NCBI RefSeq assembly: GCF_005860795.2
Contig: NZ_CP058350.1
Location: forward strand, 2,882,501-2,946,500
Reading direction: 5' to 3'
Source of the DNA: Peteryoungia desertarenae
Lineage (GTDB): Bacteria; Pseudomonadota; Alphaproteobacteria; Rhizobiales; Rhizobiaceae
DNA length: 64,000 nucleotides
Shown: positions 44,763 to 53,967 of the stretch, one piece after another
How positions within the stretch are numbered: position 1 is the stretch's first letter
How the letters are laid out: every line of letters starts with the position of its first letter
Position numbers and translations under genes: made by a program
Notes under the pieces: model-generated
Told to the model about the DNA's origin: nothing
The model's input: the letters and a program-made list of their open reading frames with translations, nothing else
Database searches by the model: none

Positions 44763-46153
44763 TACTTTTTCTTCTGCATCGACTTTGGCCCCAGCGGATG
44801 ATCCGCATGCGGATAAGGCGCGTGGTGGTGATGGTGGTCATGGCCGTGCGCATGATCATGTCCATGATCGTGACCATGATGATGGTGGCCGTAATCATGG
44901 GCATCATGGTGGTGATGGTGACCATGGTCGTGGCCGTGGGCATGGTTGTGGTCATGTCCATGATCTTGGTCGTGGTGGCCGCAGCCACAATTGGGTCCAT
45001 GCTCGTGATGCGCCGCCTTGCCCGAGGACGGGGCGTCCATCACGGCCTGCAGATCGGCATCCGGCGCCTTGTCCTTGAGGCCGGCATATTTGCCGCCGAG
45101 CGTGAAGGACGGCGCATAGTCGAATGCTGGCTCGACCGGTACGGGCTTCAGCGGTGCCGGTTCCGCATGGCTGTGCACCGGCGTCCATGGCAGACCATGC
45201 TCGCGACAGAAATCGGGATCGCGGCAGGAAGCATCGCAATCGCCCTTGCAAGGACAGTTTTCCAGGCCGCCGCCAATGCCCTCGACATGATGGTGGTGGC
45301 TTTCTTGGCGCTGGCCGACATCGGCCTCGAAACCGAGCACCTGTTCGCGATACTTGCACATCTGGCAGTTCATAACAGCCGCACCTTCGAGGATCTCCTT
45401 CACACGATCTTGAAAGGCATCAAGCACCAGCGGATGGTCGTTCAAATAGCTCGCCTTGACGAACTGGATCTCCGGATGCCGCGCCGCGACCTCGTCGGTG
45501 TAGCTGTAGATGCGCTTCACCAGGACGCCGGTAAACAGGAAATAGGGGAAGACGACGATGCGCTTGTAGCCAAGCTTGGCGGCATGGGTCAGGCCCGGCT
45601 CGACCAGCGGGAAGGTGACGCCCGAATAGCAGGTTTCACCCCAACCGAAGCCCATGCCTTCCCAGAGCATGCGCATGACCTTGGTGGCGTTGGAATTGGC
45701 GTCCGGATCGGACGAGCCGCGACCGACGACCATCAGCAGCGTCTCGTGCTTGTCGACGAAGCCGAGCGTTTCGTTCGCCTCGTCGACGGCCGTCTGGATG
45801 CGGTCGCCGGCAGCGCGGATCATCTTCAGATCGATGCCAAGCTCGCGACCGTAATTGATGACGAAATCCTTGTGCTGCGCCTGATAGGTGTTGAGCACCG
45901 AGGGGATATCGTTCTTGGCGTGGCCGGCGGCAAAGAGCATGCCGGGAACCGCCAGCACGCGGGTCACGCCCTGCTCACGCAGGCTGTCGAGGCCGGCGGA
46001 GATCACCGGATTGCAGAATTCGAGATAGCCGTATTCCACCGGCATATCGGGATTGCGGGCGCGCAGCGCTTCCGCGATCACGGCGAATTCCCGCGCCGCG
46101 TTCTGATTGCGGCTGCCGTGACCGCAGACCATGATTCCGAGTTTTTCCGCCAT
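44762..46153 (-). CDS. cbiX: Sirohydrochlorin cobaltochelatase CbiX-type with Cys cluster and long His-rich tail
   Basis: The 463-residue protein has two CbiX chelatase repeats: residues about 1-130 (GIMVCGHGSRNQNAAREF, PGMLFAAGHAKNDIP) and about 135-265 (LMVVGRGSSDPDAN, FPYFLFTGVLVKRI). A Cys-rich segment follows (MNCQMCKYRE, then CPCKGDCDASCRDPDFC), resembling the iron-sulfur site of long CbiX proteins. The last 70 or so residues are about half His (HHEHGPNCGCGHHDQDHGHD onward), likely binding cobalt or nickel. It inserts cobalt into sirohydrochlorin in the early-insertion path. It heads the minus-strand operon and has GGGAGG upstream of the ATG. Confidence 0.9.
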   Translation of the reverse strand: MAEKLGIMVCGHGSRNQNAAREFAVIAEALRARNPDMPVEYGYLEFCNPVISAGLDSLREQGVTRVLAVPGMLFAAGHAKNDIPSVLNTYQAQHKDFVINYGRELGIDLKMIRAAGDRIQTAVDEANETLGFVDKHETLLMVVGRGSSDPDANSNATKVMRMLWEGMGFGWGETCYSGVTFPLVEPGLTHAAKLGYKRIVVFPYFLFTGVLVKRIYSYTDEVAARHPEIQFVKASYLNDHPLVLDAFQDRVKEILEGAAVMNCQMCKYREQVLGFEADVGQRQESHHHHVEGIGGGLENCPCKGDCDASCRDPDFCREHGLPWTPVHSHAEPAPLKPVPVEPAFDYAPSFTLGGKYAGLKDKAPDADLQAVMDAPSSGKAAHHEHGPNCGCGHHDQDHGHDHNHAHGHDHGHHHHHDAHDYGHHHHGHDHGHDHAHGHDHHHHHAPYPHADHPLGPKSMQKKK

Positions 46154-46489
46154 TGGATGCTGGCCTCCCTGCTTCGTTGCTTTCTGGATGTACGAAGCGC
46201 CAGGGCAGCGGTTTACGCTCCCCTATGGCCTTTGGGACAGCTCCGGAATTGGCCCCCGACTTGGGTCAGCCGCACCGGACTATTTCCAGCCTGTCGAACA
46301 GGCGCCGTCGCACATTGGCTGAAGCTTTATCGAAGCAGGCCGAGCCGGTCAAACCGGTTTGCGCCGCCCAGTGTGGAAGTTACGTCAGTCCACAGTTGGG
46401 ACGGCACAGGCGGGGCAGAAAGTGACATATTGCCCTTGCCTTGACTTTGGTGCACAAGTCGCCGGCTCTCCTCCTTTGCCGAGTTTCCC
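46154..46489. promoter_or_regulatory. Divergent promoter region between cbiX and the TSUP-type transporter gene
   Basis: This 336-nt gap has no credible gene. On the minus strand an imperfect hairpin (about 46366-46403, arms CCCAACTGTGGA and TCCACACTGGG) lies in the cbiX leader. None of the conserved boxes of a cobalamin riboswitch (CCCGC-ACTGT, GCCACTG, AGCCAGGAGACC) was found here. I could not identify the promoters by eye. Confidence 0.4.
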
Positions 46490-47275
46490 GTGGCCGACCT
46501 CGCATTCAACCTCCTGCTTATCCTGTTCATCGCGGCTTTCATTGCCGGGTTCATTGATTCGATTGCAGGTGGCGGCGGCCTGATCACGATCCCGGCCATG
46601 CTGCTCGCCGGCATTCCGCCGCTCGAGACGCTCGGGACGAACAAGTTGCAGTCGATGTTTGGTGCCGGATCAGCAACGCTCGCCTATGCGCGCAAGGGCC
46701 ATGTTGACCTCAAAAAGCAGATGCCCATGGCCGCGATGGCGGTACTAGGCGGCGCCATTGGCGCGCTGATAGCGACTGTTGTGCCCGCTTCGGTGCTGCA
46801 AGGACTGATGCCGTTCCTGCTGGTCGCCATTGCTCTCTACTTCGCCTTGAAGCCGAACATCTCGGACCAGGACCGGCAGCAGCGGATGACGCCCTTTATC
46901 TTTGCCCTGACCATCGTTCCACTGATCGGCCTCTATGATGGCGTCTTTGGTCCCGGCACAGGTTCGTTCTTTATGCTGGCCTTTGTTTCACTCGCAGGAT
47001 TCGGCATGCTGAAGGCAACGGCGCACACAAAGCTTCTCAATCTCGGCTCGAATGTCGGTGCATTCGTCATTTTCCTGGCGAGCGGCGTGGTGCTCTGGAA
47101 AGTAGGCCTGCTGATGGGGCTGGGGCAGTTTCTCGGCGCGCAGACCGGCTCGCGCTTTGCCATGCGCGGTGGCGCGAGGGTCATCAAACCGCTTTTGGTC
47201 ATCACCTGCGTTGCGCTCGCGATCCGCTTGCTGGCAGATCCGACAAATCCGATCCGGGTGTGGATCGGCGTTTGA
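46490..47275 (+). CDS. TauE/SafE (TSUP) family membrane transporter
   Basis: The 261-residue protein has about eight hydrophobic segments and the TSUP features AGFIDSIAGGGGLITIP and GLYDGVFGPGTGSFF, related to YfcA. It begins with GTG at 46490 and has only a weak ribosome binding site. Members export sulfite, sulfoacetate or other anions, and some are linked to metal use. It lies between two cobalamin operons, divergent from cbiX and convergent with cobO. A cobalt- or sulfur-related role is speculation. Confidence 0.85.
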   Translation: MADLAFNLLLILFIAAFIAGFIDSIAGGGGLITIPAMLLAGIPPLETLGTNKLQSMFGAGSATLAYARKGHVDLKKQMPMAAMAVLGGAIGALIATVVPASVLQGLMPFLLVAIALYFALKPNISDQDRQQRMTPFIFALTIVPLIGLYDGVFGPGTGSFFMLAFVSLAGFGMLKATAHTKLLNLGSNVGAFVIFLASGVVLWKVGLLMGLGQFLGAQTGSRFAMRGGARVIKPLLVITCVALAIRLLADPTNPIRVWIGV

Positions 47276-47282
47276 TACCATT

Positions 47283-47317
47283 CGACCTTGTCCCGACGCG
47301 GTCGGGACAAAGGGTCG
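47283..47317. terminator. Strong hairpin between convergent genes
   Basis: TTGTCCCGAC and GTCGGGACAA form a perfect 10-bp stem with a GCG loop, extended by a few more pairs (bulged). It sits between the stops of the TSUP-type gene and cobO. No clear T-run follows on either side, so it may be a bidirectional terminator or an mRNA 3'-end protecting structure. Confidence 0.5.
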
Positions 47318-47342
47318 TTCGCTAAACTACGCTGGGTAAGCT

Positions 47343-47975
47343 TTAGAACTCCACCCCGATTTGTGCCTTGATGCCTGAGCGGAACGGGTGTTTCACCAGT
47401 TCCATTTCAGTCACGAGATCCGCAATCTCGATCAGTTCATCCTTGGCGTTGCGTCCGGTCAGCACCACATGGGTCATATGCGGCTTCTCGCTTGTCAGGA
47501 AGTCGACAACATCCTGGATGGCGATGTAGTCATAGCGGATCGCGATATTGATTTCATCGAGCAGGACCATGGAAACGGACGGGTCTCTGATGAGATCCTT
47601 GGCCTTTTCCCAGGCGGCCTGCGCCATGGCAATGTCACGGGCCTTGTCCTGCGTTTCCCAGGTAAAGCCCTCGCCCATTGTATGGAATTCGCAGATATCC
47701 TGAAAATGGCGCAGGATGAGATCCCGCTCCCCGGTCGACATCGCGCCCTTGATGAACTGCACCACGCCGCATTTCTTGCCGTGGGCGATATGCCGGAAAA
47801 TCATGCCAAAGGCCGCAGATGACTTGCCCTTACCCTTGCCGGTATGGACGATCACCAGACCCTTTTCGTCGGTCTTGGTGGCCATGATCTTGTCACGTGC
47901 CGCCTTCTTCTTGGCCATCTTCTCGGCGTGGCGAACAAGGTCGTCAGGACCCGTCTCATGTCTCTCATCGGTCAT
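47343..47975 (-). CDS. cobO: Cob(I)yrinic acid a,c-diamide adenosyltransferase CobO
   Basis: The 210-residue ATP-dependent enzyme adds the adenosyl group to the reduced corrinoid. The P-loop HTGKGKGKSSAAFG and the VLLDEINIAIRYDY segment are characteristic of the CobA/BtuR (CobO) family. I chose the ATG at 47975 (MTDERHETG), which overlaps the cobN stop as ATGA; a longer reading lies in cobN. Last gene of this operon. Confidence 0.93.
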   Translation of the reverse strand: MTDERHETGPDDLVRHAEKMAKKKAARDKIMATKTDEKGLVIVHTGKGKGKSSAAFGMIFRHIAHGKKCGVVQFIKGAMSTGERDLILRHFQDICEFHTMGEGFTWETQDKARDIAMAQAAWEKAKDLIRDPSVSMVLLDEINIAIRYDYIAIQDVVDFLTSEKPHMTHVVLTGRNAKDELIEIADLVTEMELVKHPFRSGIKAQIGVEF

Positions 47976-50900
47976 TGCAAATTCTCCTCCAGTCCGGAAG
48001 CCGCAGCGGGCAACAGCGCCTCCAGTCCAAATCTCGCCGAATTGCTTTTCGGCGTCCAAAGTCCGCGCTCAATCGCTTCGATCAGCCGTTCGGCCAGTTC
48101 CTTTAGTGCCGGTGCATTCTTGTCCGCCATGAAGTCCCGAACGCGCTCATCGAGAATGAAAGCCTGATAGACAGCTTCGAAGTGATGGTCGCGGACAGCG
48201 CCGGTTGTTGCGGCAAACGCGAACATATAGTCCACAGTCGCGGTGATCTCAAAGGCCCCCTTGTATCCATGTCGCATCACACCGTCGATCCATTTCGGAT
48301 TGACGACGCGGGCACGGACGACCCGGCCTATTTCTTCCTCAAGAGTTCGAATGACCGGTTTCTCGGGGCGGGAGTGATCATTGTGGTAGACGCTTGGCCT
48401 TGCACCCGAAAGCGCCTCGACAGCAGCCGTCATGCCCCCTTCGAACTGATAGTAATCGTCGCTGTCGAGGAGGTCATGCTCGCGATTGTCCTGATTTTGA
48501 ATGACTGCCTGGACGGAGCGCAACCGTTCTTCGAACAGTCCCTTCTCGGGTTTGCCCTCTGCCGCCGCGCCATAGGCGTAACCGCCCCACACGAGAAATG
48601 CCCCCGCCAGATCGCCTCGGTCATTCCAGCCCTTTTCATCGATCAGCGCCTGCAAGCCAGCACCATAGGCGCCGGGCTTGGAGCCAAAGACGCGGTAGCC
48701 GGAACGGCGCTTGGCCGTCGCCTCATCAAGTCCCTGTGCAACAAGCGAGGCTGCCTCGGCGCGCATGCGCGCTGCAATCGGATTGTCGCTTTCGTCCTCG
48801 TCCAGAGCGCCGACTGCGCGAACGGCCTTGTCATAAAGCGCGATCTGCTCGGGAAATGCATCCCGGAAAAATCCGGAAATCCGAAGTGTAACATCGACAC
48901 GCGGTCGCCCCAGCAGGGCCTGTGGCACGATCTCGTAGCCGGTGACCCGGCGCGATGCCATGTCCCAGACGGGCTTGACCCCGATCAGTGCCAGAGCCTG
49001 AGCAATATCGTCGCCGCCGGTGCGCATGTTTGACGTGCCCCAGGCCGTGAGACCGAATGAGCGGGGCCATTCACCATGGTCCTGCACATAGCGCTGGATC
49101 AGAAGCTCTGCAGACTTCTTGCCGAGTTCATAGGCCGCAGGTGTCGGCACGGCGCGACTGTCGACGGAATAGAAGTTTCGCCCCGTCGGCAACACGTCCG
49201 GTCGTCCACGTGTCGGCGCACCGGAGGGGCCGGGCTTCACAAATCCCCCATCCAGCCCCTTCAGCAGTCCTTCGATCTCGGCGTGACCGGATTTGACTAC
49301 GGCAGCCCTCAGGCGTGTCTCGATTTCGGCAAGCACCGCGCCGGTCCGATGAAAGCCTTGCGGGCAAGCGAATTCCCCGGAAACGAGTTTGGACGCCAGA
49401 AGCTCGATGCGCTCAACCGTGTCGCCCACAGACCGCCAGGGCGCGTCGATCAAGTGGGCAAGGATTGCCGGCTTCGCTACAGTCCATGGCGCAGACATGA
49501 CGCAATCGAGGGGATCGAAAGCAGTGTGACCAGACGCGGGGGAATGGTCGAAAACATCACCTGCGATCGCGCGGTGCAGACTGGCATCGCCACCCTCGCC
49601 CAATCCACGCGGCACGCGAGCAAGCGCCACGACCAGTTCCGTCAGGAGCCGCCCTTCCGGCGCGACACCAAAGATATGCAAGCCGTCACGGATCTGCATC
49701 TCCTTGAGATCGCAGAGATAGGCATCGAGCTTTTCCAGCGCCGTTTCGTCAGCTTCTCCACTCGATATGCCGGCATCCTGATCAAGGCCGATATTGCGGA
49801 CGAGGTCAAGAATCTGTGTCTTGAGCAGTTTCAGGCGGCGCGGGTCACCGCCCGCGGCCTCGTAATATTCATCGACCAGTGCCTCCAGATCCTTCAGCGG
49901 ACCATAGCTCTCGGCGCGTGTCAGTGGCGGGGTCAGGTGATCGATGATCACGGCGCCGGTGCGCCGCTTGGCCTGCGTGCCCTCACCCGGATCATTGACA
50001 ATGAAAGGATAGAGATGCGGCAGCGGGCCAAAGATAGCCTCGGGATAACAGGCCTCGCTTAACGCCAGCGCCTTGCCCGGCAGCCATTCAAGATTGCCGT
50101 GCTTGCCCATATGGATCAGCGCGTGAGCGCCGAATGATCTGCGGAGAAAGGCATAGAAGGCAAAATAGCCATGCGGCGGTACAAGATCCGGCGAATGATA
50201 GCTCTCCTTTGGATCGATATTGTATCCCCGCGCCGGCTGGATACCCACCATCACCCGACCAAAGCGCATCAGCGGCAAAGCGAAGCGCCCGTCAACATGG
50301 AACGGATCGCAGCTTGGCTCACCCCAGCGCGCCAAAACCTCCTCTCGGATCTTTTCAGGCAAGGTGGCGAAGAACGCCTGATAATCGGCCAAGGACAGTG
50401 TTTCGCGGATCTCGCGACCGGTATTGGCAGCGTTGGTTGGTCCGGCCATGAGTGCGGCCATCAGCGCCTCGCTGTCCTCCGGCATGCCCTCTACAGCATA
50501 GCCTTCACCCTTCATCGCACGCAGGACTTCCACCGTGCCAGCCGGCGTATCGAGCCCTACCCCATTGCCAAGACGACCATCGCGATTGGGGTAGTTGGCC
50601 ATGATAAGTGCAATGTTGCGCTCATGGGCTGCTGTTGCCCGAAGCGTGGCCCAGGCCGCAGCAAGTTCAGCCACGAAGCGGGTTCGCCCGTGATCCGGTT
50701 CATGGTTGACGAGATTGGTCTCGACGCGCTCGTCATAACGGGCCTCGGATTTGAAGGAGACGGCGCGCGTCAGCACCCGACCGTCAACCTCCGGCAGGGC
50801 GACATTCATCGCAAGATCGCGCGCGGACAGTCCCTGACTGGAGGCCTTCCAGCTTGCCCTTGGCGAAGACGAAAAAATCGCCTGGAGAACGACTGCGCCG

Positions 50901-51763
50901 GTTTCGTCGAGGACTGTGGACGGGTTATCACTGCCCGGAGTGGAGACTGCAAAACCGGTAGCATTGATGACCACCATTGGCGGCAAATCCGCAAAGATCG
51001 CTCGCAAGGTGGCAACCGAGACGTCGTCTTTCAGACTCGACACAAACAGTGGCAGCGGTGAGACCCCCTCGGATTTGAGCGCTTCGATCAGGGCCTCGAC
51101 AGGCTTTGTCTGGCCACTCTGGACAAGCGCCCTGTAGAAGCAGATCGGAACGACAGGGGCTTTTCGATCGGGTCTTACACCCGAAAGAGACCGCCACTCC
51201 TGAAGCCCGACAGCTCCAGCACCCGGCCACCAGATACCGGCCTTCAGCAGGGGACGTGCCGGCTCCGGACGCTCCAAGCCGTGAAGCAGCGCCTCGGCAT
51301 AGGCGACAAACTGCCTCGAATTCGCGTCGCCACCCTCGTTGAGATAGGCCCAGAGGCTGCGGTGGTCGGCCTCGTGACCGTTGTTGAAGGGCTGAAGACC
51401 ATCGTCAGGTTTGTCGTCGCCGGGCAGGACAATAATGGTCGCGCCGTTTCGGCGTGCCGCCGCCGCCATGGCCTCAATAGCATAGTGGAAATAGCTCGCG
51501 CCCCCGAGCGCCCGAATGATGATCAGGCGCGCATGCTGCCCCATGCGCTCGACATAGGTGTCCACCGACATCGGATGTTTCAGCACGGTCAGATTGGCGA
51601 GCCGCCAGCGATCGGATGATGCACTGGTGGCCACCGCCGAGGCTATGGATGAAAGCTCGGTATCTGCCGCTGAAAGGAACAGGATGTCGCCAGGCGACTG
51701 ACCAAGATCGATCGCCTGATCGCCATCCGCAATCGTTCCCTTCTGGGCAAGAAGCAGATGCAT
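47972..51763 (-). CDS. cobN: Cobaltochelatase large subunit CobN
   Basis: The 1263-residue protein inserts cobalt into hydrogenobyrinic acid a,c-diamide with ATP, as in the aerobic pathway. Visible landmarks are HMGKHGNLEWLPGKALALS (about the middle), PTGRNFYSVD, and the C-terminal VWGGYAYGAAAEG and FAFAATTGAV. Length is typical. The CobS and CobT partner subunits are not encoded in this window. It starts 3 nt after the cobW stop. Confidence 0.94.
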   Translation of the reverse strand: MHLLLAQKGTIADGDQAIDLGQSPGDILFLSAADTELSSIASAVATSASSDRWRLANLTVLKHPMSVDTYVERMGQHARLIIIRALGGASYFHYAIEAMAAAARRNGATIIVLPGDDKPDDGLQPFNNGHEADHRSLWAYLNEGGDANSRQFVAYAEALLHGLERPEPARPLLKAGIWWPGAGAVGLQEWRSLSGVRPDRKAPVVPICFYRALVQSGQTKPVEALIEALKSEGVSPLPLFVSSLKDDVSVATLRAIFADLPPMVVINATGFAVSTPGSDNPSTVLDETGAVVLQAIFSSSPRASWKASSQGLSARDLAMNVALPEVDGRVLTRAVSFKSEARYDERVETNLVNHEPDHGRTRFVAELAAAWATLRATAAHERNIALIMANYPNRDGRLGNGVGLDTPAGTVEVLRAMKGEGYAVEGMPEDSEALMAALMAGPTNAANTGREIRETLSLADYQAFFATLPEKIREEVLARWGEPSCDPFHVDGRFALPLMRFGRVMVGIQPARGYNIDPKESYHSPDLVPPHGYFAFYAFLRRSFGAHALIHMGKHGNLEWLPGKALALSEACYPEAIFGPLPHLYPFIVNDPGEGTQAKRRTGAVIIDHLTPPLTRAESYGPLKDLEALVDEYYEAAGGDPRRLKLLKTQILDLVRNIGLDQDAGISSGEADETALEKLDAYLCDLKEMQIRDGLHIFGVAPEGRLLTELVVALARVPRGLGEGGDASLHRAIAGDVFDHSPASGHTAFDPLDCVMSAPWTVAKPAILAHLIDAPWRSVGDTVERIELLASKLVSGEFACPQGFHRTGAVLAEIETRLRAAVVKSGHAEIEGLLKGLDGGFVKPGPSGAPTRGRPDVLPTGRNFYSVDSRAVPTPAAYELGKKSAELLIQRYVQDHGEWPRSFGLTAWGTSNMRTGGDDIAQALALIGVKPVWDMASRRVTGYEIVPQALLGRPRVDVTLRISGFFRDAFPEQIALYDKAVRAVGALDEDESDNPIAARMRAEAASLVAQGLDEATAKRRSGYRVFGSKPGAYGAGLQALIDEKGWNDRGDLAGAFLVWGGYAYGAAAEGKPEKGLFEERLRSVQAVIQNQDNREHDLLDSDDYYQFEGGMTAAVEALSGARPSVYHNDHSRPEKPVIRTLEEEIGRVVRARVVNPKWIDGVMRHGYKGAFEITATVDYMFAFAATTGAVRDHHFEAVYQAFILDERVRDFMADKNAPALKELAERLIEAIERGLWTPKSNSARFGLEALLPAAASGLEENLQ

Positions 51764-51766
51764 GGA

Positions 51767-52843
51767 TCAGGCTGCCGCTGCCTGAACGGCCTCGACCACA
51801 GCGCCGTAATCCCAGTCATGCAGACCGATGACAACAAGCCGGGTCTGGCGCTTCTCGCCCGATGCCCAGGGCCGGTCATAATAGGTCTCGATTCTGGTCC
51901 CGACCGCCTGGATGACGAGCCGCATCGGCTTGCCGGGTACATCGATGAAGCCCTTCAGCCGCAACACATCATGGCTTTCGATGACAGGCTTCAGCCGGTC
52001 GACAAAGGCGGAAGGGTCACGGACTTCGCCAAGTTTCAGCGCAAAGCTTTCAAACTCGTCATGATCGTGATGATGGTCATGATCCGTCCCGCTGGCATGC
52101 AGGGCCTCATGTTCCAATTCATGATGCGATTTGCGGTTCTGGATATCGTCTTCCGTACCGGCACCAAGCCCCAGCAGCACCATGGCCGGAACATCACCAT
52201 TCCGCGCTTCGATCAGGATCGGCTTGCGCTCGATGCGCCGGGCAACCTCCGTCTTTACCTCGGCGATGGCAGACGCGTCGAGAAGATCAGTCTTGTTGAG
52301 GACGATAAGATCGGCGCAGATCAATTGATCCTCGAAGAGCTCCTCGATCGGGCTTTCATGATCCAGACTGTCATCGGCGGCCCTTGCGGCATCGATCCTG
52401 TCATGATCATCGGCAAAGCGACCGGCGGCGACCGCTGCACTGTCGACGACGGTCACCACGCCATCGACGGTGACACGAGTGCGAATATCCGGCCAGTTGA
52501 ACGCTGCGACCAGCGGCTGCGGCAATGCAAGTCCTGACGTTTCGATCACGATGTGGTCCGGCTTCACGTCGCGCTCCAGAAGCTTCTGCATCGTCGGCAC
52601 GAAATCATCGGCAACGGTACAGCAGATGCAGCCATTGGTGAGCTCGATGATATCGTCTTCGGTGCAGTTTTCCGCACCACAGCCCTTCAGGACCTCACCA
52701 TCCACACCGAGGTCGCCGAATTCATTGATGATCAGCGCGATCTTCTTGCCATTGGCATTCATCAACATGTTGCGGATGATTGTTGTTTTGCCCGCACCCA
52801 GAAAACCGGTGATCACCGTGGCGGGGATTTTTTGCTGCAACAT
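51767..52843 (-). CDS. cobW: CobW-family GTPase
   Basis: The 358-residue G3E GTPase has the P-loop GFLGAGKTT, the CxCC metal site GCICCTV, the NKTD guanine motif and an acidic/His-rich insert (DHDHHHDHDE) before the C-terminal CobW domain. CobW is thought to deliver cobalt to the CobNST chelatase. It starts 3 nt after the cobP stop and is followed directly by cobN. Confidence 0.93.
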   Translation of the reverse strand: MLQQKIPATVITGFLGAGKTTIIRNMLMNANGKKIALIINEFGDLGVDGEVLKGCGAENCTEDDIIELTNGCICCTVADDFVPTMQKLLERDVKPDHIVIETSGLALPQPLVAAFNWPDIRTRVTVDGVVTVVDSAAVAAGRFADDHDRIDAARAADDSLDHESPIEELFEDQLICADLIVLNKTDLLDASAIAEVKTEVARRIERKPILIEARNGDVPAMVLLGLGAGTEDDIQNRKSHHELEHEALHASGTDHDHHHDHDEFESFALKLGEVRDPSAFVDRLKPVIESHDVLRLKGFIDVPGKPMRLVIQAVGTRIETYYDRPWASGEKRQTRLVVIGLHDWDYGAVVEAVQAAAA

Positions 52844-52846
52844 GGT

Positions 52847-53371
52847 TCAACCCTTCATCTTGAGCGGCAACCCGGCCGCCACGAAATAGACTTCCGCAGC
52901 CTTCGCCGCGATCATTTGGTGAAGTCGGCCGGCATGGTCGCGAAACTCGCGCGCCATCCTGTTGTCCGGCACGATGCCAAGACCGACTTCATTGGAAACG
53001 AAAACGACCTTTGCCTTGAGGTCGGGCAGAAGCATCGCCAAGGCGGCAAGGTCTGCCTCCAAGGCACGACCTTCTTCCATCATCAGATTGGTGACCCAGA
53101 GTGTCAGGCAATCCACCAGGATGGTGCAGTCGGCATGATCGAGGTGACGCAAGGCACCGCAGAGATCCAACGGCTCCTCATGCGTGACCCAGCCATGACC
53201 GGCGCGCTCCCGCTTGTGAAGCTCGATACGCTGACGCATCTCATCGTCATAGGCACGGCCGGTGGCGAGATAATGAAGCGGCAGCCCGCTGTCACGACAA
53301 AGCCCTTCGGCAAATCGCGACTTGCCCGAGCGGCCACCACCAAGTACGAGAATGGAGCGGGTAGCAGACAT
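52847..53371 (-). CDS. cobP: Bifunctional adenosylcobinamide kinase / guanylyltransferase CobP
   Basis: The 174-residue protein starts with the P-loop [16 protein letters not shown] and has the [13 protein letters not shown] and [15 protein letters not shown] segments of the CobP/CobU family. It phosphorylates adenosylcobinamide and adds GMP for nucleotide-loop assembly. It is the first gene behind the cobalamin riboswitch. Confidence 0.94.
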   Translation of the reverse strand: MSATRSILVLGGGRSGKSRFAEGLCRDSGLPLHYLATGRAYDDEMRQRIELHKRERAGHGWVTHEEPLDLCGALRHLDHADCTILVDCLTLWVTNLMMEEGRALEADLAALAMLLPDLKAKVVFVSNEVGLGIVPDNRMAREFRDHAGRLHQMIAAKAAEVYFVAAGLPLKMKG

Positions 53372-53534
53372 CCGTCAGCATCCCGCTTTGAGCAGCGACA
53401 CGGCGGGCATAAAGCAGCCATGCGCAAAGTCGCGGGGACACGAAGCCCCGCTAATATGATCCGTCGCCACGACAACCTCCGTGCTGGCAACCGGGACCTT
53501 CCGGTCCCTTGTTGAAGCGGGCACATGCCCTACG

Positions 53535-53845
53535 GTTGGCAGGTCTCCTGGCTCGCGGGTCGAGGCGATTTCTCGCCAACGGATCTCCCTCACCTTCCCG
53601 GTGGTCGCTGCGACATGAATGGGGGACGATTCGTAGACAAAGAGGCGTCCGCCCAGGCTGATCATGCCGCCACACCAGTGGCTTTGCCGATAATCCCGAA
53701 CCAGCGGGCCGCTCGCACCGTGCGAACAGTCGCCTGCCATCCTGGCAACATCGGCTGGAAGACCCTCGCCGCTCTACAGTCGCGGGGTCGGCTGCGATAA
53801 ACGGGTCCGGACTGGATCCCCGCTTCGCATTCCCTTTTGCTCTCA
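53535..53845 (-). promoter_or_regulatory. Cobalamin riboswitch controlling cobP-cobW-cobN-cobO
   Basis: Read 5' to 3' on the minus strand it contains GGGAA (53834-53830), CCCCGCGACTGTA (53787-53775), AAGCCACTG (53684-53676), GGGAAGG and the B12 box AGCCAGGAGACCTGCC (53553-53538), in the canonical order. At about 310 nt it is longer than usual, with extra sequence both before and after AAGCCACTG. Downstream (53372-53534) are two GC hairpins without T-runs, and a CCCGCTT that could pair with AAGCGGG just before the cobP start, which suggests translational control. Adenosylcobalamin binding would reduce expression. Confidence 0.88.
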
Positions 53846-53885
53846 ACTGCTCATGTCAGAGCAACTGAAACCATCCGTACTCAAG

Positions 53886-53914
53886 TGATTAGGACCGAAT
53901 TCACATCGAGTCAA
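53886..53914 (-). promoter_or_regulatory. Putative sigma70-type promoter of the cobP operon
   Basis: TTGACT (53914-53909) and TAATCA (53891-53886) are 17 nt apart on the minus strand, about 40 nt upstream of the riboswitch aptamer. This is a good fit by position and spacing but is a prediction only. Confidence 0.45.
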
Positions 53915-53967
53915 TCGAAGCTGCGACGGGCAGTGGTCACGGAACGCAGTCTTCCGCCGTTCTCGTC

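Noticed and set aside
44798..46444. Plus-strand open frame of about 550 codons with a Met/Val-rich start
   Set aside because: The Met/Val-rich part is just the complement of the His-rich tail of CbiX (CAT/CAC codons); the rest is antisense to CbiX.
46154..46489. Possible second cobalamin riboswitch upstream of cbiX
   Set aside because: None of the conserved blocks or a B12 box is present on either strand.
53375..53740. Minus-strand open frame of about 120 codons upstream of cobP
   Set aside because: It lies within the cobalamin riboswitch and its expression platform.
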